NCBI RefSeq assembly: GCF_000948395.1
Contig: NZ_JYFN01000008.1
Coordinates: 128,772-177,713 of the forward strand
Length of the DNA: 48,942 nt
Direction of reading: 5' to 3'
Origin: Frankia torreyi
GTDB taxonomy: Bacteria > Actinomycetota > Actinomycetes > Frankiales > Frankiaceae
The notes under the pieces are model-generated. The model was not told where the DNA came from and did not search any database. It saw only the letters and a list, made by a program, of their open reading frames with translations. Positions 27,720-34,692 of this stretch are shown piece after piece. Numbering within the stretch: the first letter of the stretch is position 1; each line of letters begins with the position of its first letter. The position numbers and the translations under genes were made by a program.

Positions 27720-29825
27720 TCAGCGGCGCAGCGGGTCGAACGAGTGCCACCAGTCGTTCATGCGGGCAGCCGTCGGATCGTCGGCGGAGAAGGCGATGAG
27801 GTGGTCGTCGTACGTCCAGAACTCGTAGAACCGGTTCGCGAAGAAGTAGCAGAGGCGGTTGCCGCCGGTGGCCTCGGCCGGCGAGCTCCACCGTTCCGAG
27901 CTCTGCTGCCCGTCGTCGCAGTTTCCCTCGTCGGTGTAGAACGTCTCCCGGGCACCGATCTGTCGGTCCAGTGCGGAACGGTTCGGGAAGTGGAATGCGG
28001 TGACCTCCATCCCCGAAGGCGTCTTGCAGAGGAGGGTGGCGTCAGCGTAGGCGCTGTCGCTGCGCCCCGGATCGGCGCAACCGGTCATGACGGCGGGATT
28101 GAGCAGCGACCGCAGGACGTCCCGCGGATTGCCCCCGGCCCGGCCCGCCGTGCCCGGTGCGGCGGTGGCCGTCCCGGCGCCCGCGGGGCGTCCCTGGGCG
28201 GCGGCGGTGACCGACTCGCCGCCGCTGCCCTTGCCCCCGGTGAAGGCGAGGACTCCGAACACGATCACCAGGGCCAGCAGTAACCCGCCGCCCCCGATCA
28301 GCAGACGCCGGTCGACCAGCACCTTGTTCCGGTCGGCGTTCCGGTCGGCTCCGGTCCGGTCGGCTCCGGTCCGGAGGGCGCCCTCCCCGGCCCCGCTGGT
28401 CGCAGGCTCGGAGCTGTCGGCGCCCTGCGGCGGCAGTCCGGGCAACAGACCCGGCAGGGACGCCGAACGACCCCTGTCCGGGGCCGGCGCGGTGAGGGCG
28501 TTGGGAACGGGAAGGGCGTCATCGCGGCCGGGTGCCGCGACCGGGGGAAACCCGTTCGTACCGGCTTCCGCCGGGAACGGGCCGAACGACGCGGGACGGT
28601 GGCCTGGCACCGGACGGTACCCGCCGCCAGCCGGCGGCGGGTACCCGCTGATCGGCCCGGGCGGGGGAAAGCCGCCCGGGGGACCGCCGCCGCCCCAGGC
28701 AGCGCCGGCGGTCCTGGAAGCGTCGAACGCGCTCGCCTCAGGAACCACCGTCCCGGCAGCGCTGGGCGCCCCCGGGGCGGGGCCTGGGCCGGCCGGCGTG
28801 TCGTGGGCGCCGCCGGTGGGTTCGGTGGCCCCACCTCGAGCCCCGAACGGCCCGAGAAAGGCCGTGTCGCCGTCGCCGCCCGGGCGCCCCCCAGGAGCGT
28901 TTACCAGGGGGACGGGCCCGGGCTGGGGGCCGGCGGGCGGCCGGACGCCGGGGCGTCCGGGGGAGGTCGAGCCGGGTGGGGTCAGACGGTAGGCGAGGTC
29001 GCTGTCGCCCTCCCAGGGCGGGGCCGCGCCACCGGGACCGGGCCCTGGCGGAGCGCCGGCAGGGCCCGGTCCGCCAGGGCCGGAGGCTGGTGCGGGGGCG
29101 GCTCCGGGGCCGGCGGGGAACGGCCGTGCCGTGAAGGCGGGATCGGCCGGCGAGGTGGGGCTCCCGGGAAAGCCGACCGGCGGGGGGCCGGGCGTGGACG
29201 TCCCGGGCGCCCCTGCCGTGCCGGGTGGGATGGAACCGGGCCTGATCGGTGGAGCGTAGTAGAGCGGACCGGGTGGTCCGGCCAGGCCGCCGGGCGGACC
29301 CGGGGGAGCCGGTGGCCCGGGCGGGGGGAAGTCTGTCGGGGCGACCGGCCCGGCCGGACCGGTCCGGGGTGGGGCGGCGGGCGGACCCGGCGGCGACGGC
29401 CAGGCGGAGGCTGCGGAGGTCGGCGGACCCGGTGGACCGCCCGGACCGGTCAGGCCACCGAACCGGGGCGGTGCCGACGGGATGGGCGGGCCGGGAGGTT
29501 GGACCGGCCCGCGCGTGACGCTGTCGGCTGCTGGGCCGCCGAGCGGAGAGCCGGGCCCCGTGTAGGGCGGCGGCCATGAGACATGCCCGGGCCCGGGGCC
29601 CTGCTGCAGCGGGTCCGGGGCCGCGCCCGGCCGGCCCGCGCCGCTCGCCGGGTCGGCCCCGAAGCGGTCGCCGGGTCCCGCCAGGGGAAGCTGCCCGGGA
29701 GGGAGGGTGAGTTCGGCGTCGTCGAGGTCCGGGCCCGGGTCCGGACCGTCGCCGAGGCGCGGCCCCGGCGGCGACTGCTCGGGTGAGCGCGGCGTCTCGT
29801 CGTCGCCAAAGCCGGGGCTCGGCAC
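27720..29825 (-). CDS. Pro/Gly-rich single-pass membrane protein with four-Cys outer domain (paralogue B)
   Basis: A 701-residue protein of unknown function. Residues 1-500 are low-complexity, almost entirely Pro, Gly, Ala and Ser, presumably cytoplasmic. A membrane helix spans about 508-529 (LLIGGGGLLLALVIVFGVLAF), followed by a short stalk and the outer domain with Cys583, Cys600, Cys636 and Cys659, FWTYDDHLIAF (669-679) and WWHSFDPLRR at the end. GTG 29825 is preferred to an upstream ATG because GGGAGGAACC precedes it by the right distance. The N-terminal region resembles the proline-rich cytoplasmic tails of actinobacterial envelope proteins. It starts 43 bp upstream of the stop-proximal paralogue A start and both are probably co-transcribed. 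Confidence 0.82.
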   Translation of the reverse strand: MPSPGFGDDETPRSPEQSPPGPRLGDGPDPGPDLDDAELTLPPGQLPLAGPGDRFGADPASGAGRPGAAPDPLQQGPGPGHVSWPPPYTGPGSPLGGPAADSVTRGPVQPPGPPIPSAPPRFGGLTGPGGPPGPPTSAASAWPSPPGPPAAPPRTGPAGPVAPTDFPPPGPPAPPGPPGGLAGPPGPLYYAPPIRPGSIPPGTAGAPGTSTPGPPPVGFPGSPTSPADPAFTARPFPAGPGAAPAPASGPGGPGPAGAPPGPGPGGAAPPWEGDSDLAYRLTPPGSTSPGRPGVRPPAGPQPGPVPLVNAPGGRPGGDGDTAFLGPFGARGGATEPTGGAHDTPAGPGPAPGAPSAAGTVVPEASAFDASRTAGAAWGGGGPPGGFPPPGPISGYPPPAGGGYRPVPGHRPASFGPFPAEAGTNGFPPVAAPGRDDALPVPNALTAPAPDRGRSASLPGLLPGLPPQGADSSEPATSGAGEGALRTGADRTGADRNADRNKVLVDRRLLIGGGGLLLALVIVFGVLAFTGGKGSGGESVTAAAQGRPAGAGTATAAPGTAGRAGGNPRDVLRSLLNPAVMTGCADPGRSDSAYADATLLCKTPSGMEVTAFHFPNRSALDRQIGARETFYTDEGNCDDGQQSSERWSSPAEATGGNRLCYFFANRFYEFWTYDDHLIAFSADDPTAARMNDWWHSFDPLRR

Positions 29826-29882
29826 GGTTCCTCCCGAGATGGGTGACGGGTGCGGTCCCCAGAGTAGGCGTACCACCCTGCG

Positions 29883-29897
29883 AATACCGGTGGTATT
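29883..29897. promoter_or_regulatory. Inverted repeat upstream of paralogue B
   Basis: The sequence aataccggtggtatt has perfect 6-bp arms around a 3-base centre; a larger imperfect repeat of taccacc and ggtggta (29871-29895) overlaps it. It sits 58-72 bp upstream of GTG 29825 in a locally AT-richer patch, which fits an operator or promoter-overlapping site. Function is inferred from position only. Confidence 0.35.
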
Positions 29898-30069
29898 GGG
29901 CTACTGCGCAACAAATGCGGCCCTATCGCTACCCGCCCGGACGCGCGGCAGCAGGCTTGCGGCGCGACGGGGGATCCCGTCAACCGGCCACGCCACGTGC
30001 CGTGCTCCGGACACCCCGTTCACGGCCGCCCTCACCGGCGGTCTGAGCTGGGTATACGTCCCGGCCGGA

Positions 30070-31587
30070 TCAGCTCTGCGGCACCGGGTCGAAGCCGCTC
30101 CACCATTCATACAAAGCGACGCCGTCGGTTCCGGTCGCCATGAACGAGACCAGCTTGTCGTCGTAGGACCAGAAGATGAAGTGGCTGCTCTGCCGGACTG
30201 TGCAGACGGCGGTGCCCTGGGTCTTTCCCTGGTCGAAGTTCCAGGTGAAGACCTCGCTGCCACCGTCCTTGCACGTGCCGCTCGGCGTGGTGACCAGCGC
30301 CTTGCGGACATCGACGTCGCTGGTGAGGTCGCCGGCGGTGGCGTAGGCGTAGGCGGCGACGACCTTGCCGTCGTCGGAGTCGCAGTACAGCGCGGCCACG
30401 ATGCGGTCGCTCTCCGCGTCGCTGTTGGGCTTGCAGTCGGTCATCGCCGACGAGTCGAGCTTGGCGAGCAGCTCGTTCTCGGCCGGGGTGAGCGCTGCGG
30501 AGGCGCTCGGTGACGGGCTCGCCGAGGACGTGGCGGACGGGCTCGCCGGCGCGGTCGGCCGGGCGCTGGGAGAGACCGAGGCGGCCGCCGCCGGCTTCCC
30601 GTCGTCGGATCCGCCGGTGAGCAGCACGACCGGGATGACGATGAGGAGCAGCACGGCGACGACGGCCGCGCCGATGATGATCGCCCGTCGGCGACCGGAG
30701 CCGCCGGGCCGAGGCCCACCCGCGGGTCCGCTACCAGGAGGCGAGTATGCCCCGTACGCCCCGGCCGGCGGGTAGCCCTGCTGGTAGCCACCGGGCGTCG
30801 GATAACCCTGTTGCTGGTAGCCCTGCTGTTGGTTGCCGGGCCCCGGGTAGCCCTGCTGTTGGTAGCCGGGCCCCGGGTAGCCCTGCTGCTGGTAGCCCTG
30901 GTCGTAGCCCGCAGTCGGTTGCGGGTAGCCGCCTGGCGGCGGGTAGCCGGTGGGCGGGTAGTCCGGTGAACCACCGTAGCTGCTGCTGGCCGGACCGCTC
31001 GGGCCGCCGGCCCCCGGCGCCGCGCCGTATCCCCCCGCCGGCGGATAGGCGGCGGTCGGCGGGTACTCCTCCGGACCCGGGTTCCGGCTCTGCCCGCCGG
31101 ACGTTCCGGGCGGGTATCCACTGCCCGCACCGTCGGGAAGTATCCGCGTCTGCACCTCCTCGCCGTATTGGTCCCCGCCGCCATAGGGACCGCTGCGACC
31201 GTAGGGGTCCGCGCCACCGTAGGAATCGTCACGTCCGTAGGGATCCGCCTGGCTGCGGGGATCTGCCTGGCTGTAGGGAGCCGTCTGGCTGTAGGGGGCA
31301 GCCTGGCCATAGGGATCCGCCTGGCCGTAGGGATCGTTGAGCGGCCGGCTCGCCACGACGGGCGGGAATCCCGGGCCCGCGGGCGGCTGGCCGACCGCTG
31401 GCCAACCACCGGCCTGGCCCGGTCGTCGGTTGCCGGCATCGTCGCCGACCAGGCGGGTTCGCTCCGCGTTGTCGTACGGCTCGGCGCTGCCCGGGTCGAC
31501 CGGGTCCGGGCGGGAAGCGGCCGGTGTGCCGTGCACCCGTTGGGTTTCGGCGTCCGGGTCCTGGGGGCCTGGGCCCGGTGACTGCAT
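30070..31587 (-). CDS. Gln/Tyr/Pro-rich single-pass membrane protein with four-Cys outer domain (paralogue C)
   Basis: A 505-residue protein, third member of the local family. The cytoplasmic part (1-297) is a low-complexity tail of PYGQADPYG, GYQQQGYPGPG and related repeats. The membrane helix is near 302-324 (AIIIGAAVVAVLLLIVIPVVLL), then a Ser/Pro/Ala stalk, and the outer domain has Cys385, Cys402, Cys439 and Cys462, FWSYDDKLVSF (473-482) and WWSGFDPVPQS at the end. ATG 31587 has AGGAGG at ideal spacing; the frame continues to 31794 but that addition has no ribosome-binding site and poor composition. The Tyr/Gln/Gly repeats look like the prion-like or condensate-forming tails found in some Actinobacteria envelope regulators. 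Function unknown. Confidence 0.82.
   Translation of the reverse strand: MQSPGPGPQDPDAETQRVHGTPAASRPDPVDPGSAEPYDNAERTRLVGDDAGNRRPGQAGGWPAVGQPPAGPGFPPVVASRPLNDPYGQADPYGQAAPYSQTAPYSQADPRSQADPYGRDDSYGGADPYGRSGPYGGGDQYGEEVQTRILPDGAGSGYPPGTSGGQSRNPGPEEYPPTAAYPPAGGYGAAPGAGGPSGPASSSYGGSPDYPPTGYPPPGGYPQPTAGYDQGYQQQGYPGPGYQQQGYPGPGNQQQGYQQQGYPTPGGYQQGYPPAGAYGAYSPPGSGPAGGPRPGGSGRRRAIIIGAAVVAVLLLIVIPVVLLTGGSDDGKPAAAASVSPSARPTAPASPSATSSASPSPSASAALTPAENELLAKLDSSAMTDCKPNSDAESDRIVAALYCDSDDGKVVAAYAYATAGDLTSDVDVRKALVTTPSGTCKDGGSEVFTWNFDQGKTQGTAVCTVRQSSHFIFWSYDDKLVSFMATGTDGVALYEWWSGFDPVPQS
30817..30900. repeat. 30-bp tandem repeat, about 2.8 copies
   Basis: A 30-bp unit repeats at 30817, 30847 and 30877 (the last incomplete), encoding GYQQQGYPGP repeats in paralogue C. 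Copies differ by one or two bases. Confidence 0.88.
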
Positions 31588-31964
31588 GAGGTCCTCCTGT
31601 GCCGCGCGAAGGCGCCCCTGCCGCCGCGCCCCGTCCCTGCCCGCCCGGTGGCCGGGACGGCCTTGCGGTGGCGGGTCGCCCCGCTCCGCCCGCGCCCGGG
31701 ACTGGATAAACCGCGTCTTCCGTCCCAGATCGGGCCCGCTGCTGATGGTAGGGCCTTTGCTGCTGGAAGGAAGGGGGGGTCGCCTTCTCGACACGCCTGC
31801 GGGGTCGGATCATCGCGTCCGACCCCCGCGGCCGCGGTTGCCGCCGGCGGCAGTCCGCCCGGCCGCGGGGCTCCGCACCGGTCCACACCGGCCGGCCGGT
31901 GTGGACCGGCGGTGCCGGCGGAGCCATCGCGCGTTGCGGGGGGGGGGGGGGGGGGGGGGGGGGA
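31588..31964. other. Intergenic region upstream of paralogue C, with poly-G tract
   Basis: 377 bp with no convincing gene. It must hold the promoter of paralogue C on the minus strand. Its right end is a homopolymer of 26 G (see separate entry). I found no clear promoter hexamers; a GC-rich inverted element occurs around 31885-31912 (ccggccggtgtggaccgg). Confidence 0.5.
31938..31963. repeat. Homopolymer of 26 G
   Basis: An uninterrupted run of 26 G on the plus strand begins at 31938 and ends at 31963, one base before the stop codon of the TetR gene on the minus strand (where it reads as poly-C). Long G tracts are unstable and can also be assembly artefacts. Confidence 0.9.
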
Positions 31965-32561
31965 TCAGGCGGCGTAGCGGATGACGATGTCGTCCACGAT
32001 CGATTCCAGGAACACCCGGTCGATGGGTTCGCCGGTGAGCAGTACGCGCTGCAGGATGATGGCGGTGCCGATCTCCATGAGTATCGCGTGATCGACGTCC
32101 GGGCGGAGTTCCCCACGAGCGATCGCGTGCTCGACGATGGCGTGGGAACTCGTCTCGCGTTGCGTCCAGAGCCCGCCACGCAGCGCGTCCCGCAGATCAG
32201 GATTGCGGGGCATCTCCGAGATCAACTCAGCGATGATCCGCCCGCGGCCGCCCCGGATGGCCTCGTGAAAGGAAGTCAGGAACTCGATGATGTCCAGGCG
32301 CAGTGAGCCCGTGTCCGGAGTCGGCATGCGTTCCTCGGCGAAGGCGTTGATCGCGTCCATCACCATCGCCAGTTTCGACGGCCAGCGCCGATAGATCGTG
32401 GCCTTGCCGGCGCGGGCGCGGGCGGCCACCCGGTCCATCGTCACGCCGTCGTAGCCGAGTTCGGCGAGCAGATCCAGGGTGGCCGATCGGATCGCGTGAT
32501 CCCGGCTCTCGTCGCGAGGCCGGCCGCCCGGGCGCGGCGACGCGAGCGAGGGCTGGGTCAC
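31965..32561 (-). CDS. TetR/AcrR family transcriptional regulator
   Basis: A 198-residue regulator. The N-terminal helix-turn-helix (about 22-70) includes RSATLDLLAELGYDGVTMDRVAARARAGKATIYRRWPSK, with the turn AGKATIYRRW typical of the family. The C-terminal ligand-binding part (IIAELISEMPRNPDLRDAL, EIGTAIILQRVLLTGEPI) matches TetR_C of the type common in Actinobacteria. GTG 32561 is chosen because GGGAG precedes it by nine bases; an upstream GTG/ATG adds 42 residues of poor composition. Its stop is directly followed by a 26-base homopolymer. The nearest divergent gene is GtrA-side only after 516 bp, so its target is not obvious. Ligand unknown. Confidence 0.9.
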   Translation of the reverse strand: MTQPSLASPRPGGRPRDESRDHAIRSATLDLLAELGYDGVTMDRVAARARAGKATIYRRWPSKLAMVMDAINAFAEERMPTPDTGSLRLDIIEFLTSFHEAIRGGRGRIIAELISEMPRNPDLRDALRGGLWTQRETSSHAIVEHAIARGELRPDVDHAILMEIGTAIILQRVLLTGEPIDRVFLESIVDDIVIRYAA

Positions 32562-33077
32562 GAAGCATTCTCCCGACGGCTGCGGGGCGGCCGGCGCCTG
32601 CCGCGTGCGTTCCGGGAGTCGAGGAGTGACGCACGGTGGATGACCGCGAACGCGTAGCACCGGTTGGGCCCGCAGAGCGTAACTCACCGGGGATACTTCG
32701 AGTACGGGTTGGCATGTGAGCGGATAGAGCTTCCCGGTGTCCGGACGGGACCAGACGCGCCCACCACACGGGCGGCCAGCCTGCGACGTTCATACGTTTA
32801 TGGGGCCGACCGGACGCGCGGGTGGGCTGCGTCGGCGCTGATGAGGCGGGTCCGGATTGGGGTGCCCATCGGTGTGCCGTCCTGGGCCGAGCCGGCGGCC
32901 CGGAGCCGAGCCGGGGTTGTCCCGCCGCGACGCGTCCGGCGGGCGGCGGAGATCCTCGCCGTGATCAACTCTGGCCGGCGGCGCCAGGTCACGGGCGGCC
33001 CGTGGGGCGCCGCGGTCCTGGCGGTGACGCCTGGCTGCCGCCCCGGGGGCAGGCTGGATGTCGCGGCGGGACGACGG
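32562..33077. other. Intergenic region between TetR and GtrA genes
   Basis: 516 bp with no supported gene. Open frames (for example 32798-33130 minus) have poor composition and no ribosome-binding site. An A/T-richer segment near 32788-32802 (gttcatacgtttatg) contains the short inverted pair cata/tatg and may carry the TetR promoter or an operator. Nothing else stands out. Confidence 0.5.
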
Positions 33078-33587
33078 TCAGATCCGGCCGGCGTGCTCCG
33101 GGATCGGACGGTGGTTCTCCTGGCTGGCACCGGTGTTCACGACGGCCTTGGGGTCGTCGGGGTGCAGGAACACCCACTTCTTGTAGGCCCAGAAGCGGAA
33201 CACCGTGCCCAGCCCGGTGCCGATGACGTTGCCGAACAGGTTGAAGGCGAGCACGCCTCGCAGGTCCAGCACGTAGCGGGCGAACCCGAGGCAGCCGAGC
33301 GCGATCAGCAGGCCGACGGTATTCAGGATCACGAAGAGGGTGTACTCGCGGCGCAGACCGGTCCGGGCGCGGTGGTTGAAAGACCACTGCCGGTTTCCGA
33401 TGTACGAAAAGGTGGCCGCAACCACCGTGGAGACGGTCTTCGCGCTGAGCGGACCCATTCCGAGGAGCGTGTGACACAGGTTCGAAACCAGAAAGTCGAT
33501 GGCATAGCAGACGCCGCCGACCAGCCCGAACTTACCCATCTCGTGGATGAGTACCTGCATCGGCGAGCGTGTCTGCCGGTGCCTCAC
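33078..33587 (-). CDS. GtrA family membrane protein (polyprenyl-phosphate-sugar flippase-like)
   Basis: A 169-residue protein with four hydrophobic helices (about 19-38, 48-66, 84-103 and 115-133). It matches the GtrA/PF04138 pattern: KFGLVGGVCYAIDF at the start, the central FSYIGNRQWSFN (60-71), then NTVGL and a terminal FRFWAYKKWVFLHP. Members of this family move lipid-linked sugars across the membrane during wall or O-antigen decoration. Start GTG 33587 has GAGG about 11 bases upstream; ATG 33560 is an alternative nine residues in. It is transcribed away from the carbonic anhydrase gene. An equivalent gene occurs near birA in mycobacteria as I recall it. Confidence 0.88.
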   Translation of the reverse strand: MRHRQTRSPMQVLIHEMGKFGLVGGVCYAIDFLVSNLCHTLLGMGPLSAKTVSTVVAATFSYIGNRQWSFNHRARTGLRREYTLFVILNTVGLLIALGCLGFARYVLDLRGVLAFNLFGNVIGTGLGTVFRFWAYKKWVFLHPDDPKAVVNTGASQENHRPIPEHAGRI

Positions 33588-33943
33588 CACACGCGACCTC
33601 GTTCGATTCTTACCACTCGTGGAGAGTACCGGCTGCCTCCGCCCCGGCTCGGGGCCACCCCCTCGGATGGGGCTGGCGGTGCGATCGCTGCCGCAACCGG
33701 GGCCGAGACCTCGACTGCGGGCAGTAATGTAAATCTTACCGAGGTGTGGTCGGGTCACCGGGGAGGTGTTCCCCGATCTACGATGAGTGATGCGACCGTT
33801 CCGTTGCGGCCGGCAACGTGAGTGGCGCAACCTAGCCGAATGTGGGGAACATCGACGAAGGTGGGTAGGGGGGCGGCATCCTGACAACACGGGAGCCGAC
33901 AACGCGGGAGCACGGTCACCATCGAACGGGAGGATGGACCACC
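33588..33943. promoter_or_regulatory. Divergent promoter region, GtrA and carbonic anhydrase
   Basis: About 356 bp between GtrA and the carbonic anhydrase leader. It contains the most AT-rich patch of this neighbourhood at 33724-33742 (taatgtaaatcttaccg), a likely promoter element, and TAAGAAT at 33605-33611 on the minus strand just upstream of GtrA. No coding frame is supported. Confidence 0.4.
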
Positions 33944-33976
33944 ATGATCTCCTTCACCAGTCGGTCGGGCGGCTGA
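33944..33976 (+). CDS. Putative 10-residue leader peptide ORF upstream of carbonic anhydrase
   Basis: ATG 33944 has GGGAGG ten bases upstream, the best ribosome-binding site of the region. The frame encodes MISFTSRSGG and ends in TGA that overlaps the carbonic anhydrase ATG as TGATG. The layout suggests translational coupling, or simply that the annotated start of the downstream gene is off; ATG 33934 in the carbonic anhydrase frame touches the same GGGAGG. There is no homology evidence. Confidence 0.3.
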   Translation: MISFTSRSGG

Positions 33977-34575
33977 TGTCGACGTCGACCGAGTACCAGA
34001 GCCCGGCCGAGGCGGCCGCCGACGCGCACGCCGACCGGGTCCGCCCGGCGGGGCCGGTGGGCAGCACGGCCACCGTGACGGAGCTGCTGCTGACCCATGC
34101 GGCCGGTAACCCGGCCCGACGGCAGGAGGCCGGGCTGCCCGCCTCCCCGGCCGCGCGGCCGCGCCTGGGTGTCGCGGTCGTCGCATGCATGGATGCCCGG
34201 ATCAACGTCGAGTCGCTGTTCGGCCTGACCGAGGGGGACGCGCACATCCTGCGCAACGCCGGCGGCGTCATCACCACGGACGTCGTGCGCTCGCTTGCGG
34301 TCAGCCAGAATGTGCTCGGCACCACGGAGATCATCCTCCTGCACCACACCTCGTGCGGTCTGGAGCAGATCACCGACGACGGCTTCCGCGACCAGTTGGA
34401 GCGGGACACCGGCGTGCGTCCCGAGTGGTCGGTCCAGGCGTTCGCCAACGTGGAGGACGACGTGCGCCTGTCGCTGCGCATCCTGCGCTCCTCGCCGTTC
34501 CTGCAGGCCACGACCTCGGTGCGCGGCTTTGTCTACCAGGTCGAGACGGGTGGGCTGGTGGAGGTCCGGGCCTGA
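33976..34575 (+). CDS. Beta-carbonic anhydrase
   Basis: Interconverts CO2 and bicarbonate, which is also a substrate for the acyl-CoA carboxylase encoded nearby. The 199-residue protein shows VACMDARINV (69-78) with Zn ligand Cys71 and the Asp73/Arg75 dyad, RNAGGVITTDVVRSLAVSQ (93-111) and LLHHTSCGLEQ (121-131) with Zn ligands His124 and Cys127. The 53-residue Cys-to-His spacing equals that of Mycobacterium tuberculosis Rv1284 as I recall it, so it belongs to that small-form group. The first 60 residues are non-conserved and Ala-rich. The start could be ATG 33976 or ATG 33934; a ribosome-binding site is seen only for a leader ORF that ends on this ATG. It converges on ugd through a palindromic spacer. 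Confidence 0.92.
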   Translation: MSTSTEYQSPAEAAADAHADRVRPAGPVGSTATVTELLLTHAAGNPARRQEAGLPASPAARPRLGVAVVACMDARINVESLFGLTEGDAHILRNAGGVITTDVVRSLAVSQNVLGTTEIILLHHTSCGLEQITDDGFRDQLERDTGVRPEWSVQAFANVEDDVRLSLRILRSSPFLQATTSVRGFVYQVETGGLVEVRA

Positions 34576-34576
34576 C

Positions 34577-34600
34577 CGATCGGTGCGGCCGCACCGATCG
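34577..34600. terminator. 24-bp perfect palindrome after carbonic anhydrase gene
   Basis: A perfect palindrome of 24 bp begins two bases after the stop codon; its core is ggtgcggccgcacc. It could form a very stable hairpin and act as a terminator for the gene on its left. It lacks a T-run, so a cruciform or protein site is an alternative. It is also the first unit of the adjacent 18-bp repeat. Confidence 0.5.
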
Positions 34601-34631
34601 ATGCGGTGTGGTCGATCGGTGCGGTGTGGTC
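34578..34631. repeat. 18-bp tandem repeat, 3 copies, intergenic
   Basis: Three 18-bp units starting with gatcg (34578, 34596, 34614); the second and third differ at one base and end in gcggtgtggtc. The array lies between the convergent carbonic anhydrase and ugd genes, in non-coding DNA. Confidence 0.85.
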
Positions 34632-34692
34632 GACCGTTGGAGGCGATCGATCGGGGCGAAGTGATCGGCCGGTACGAGGCGATCGGCCACGG

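Noticed and set aside
32798-33130. A 110-codon minus-strand ORF between TetR and GtrA
   Set aside because: No ribosome-binding site, Arg/Thr/Pro-rich composition and overlap with the GtrA stop region; treated as non-coding.
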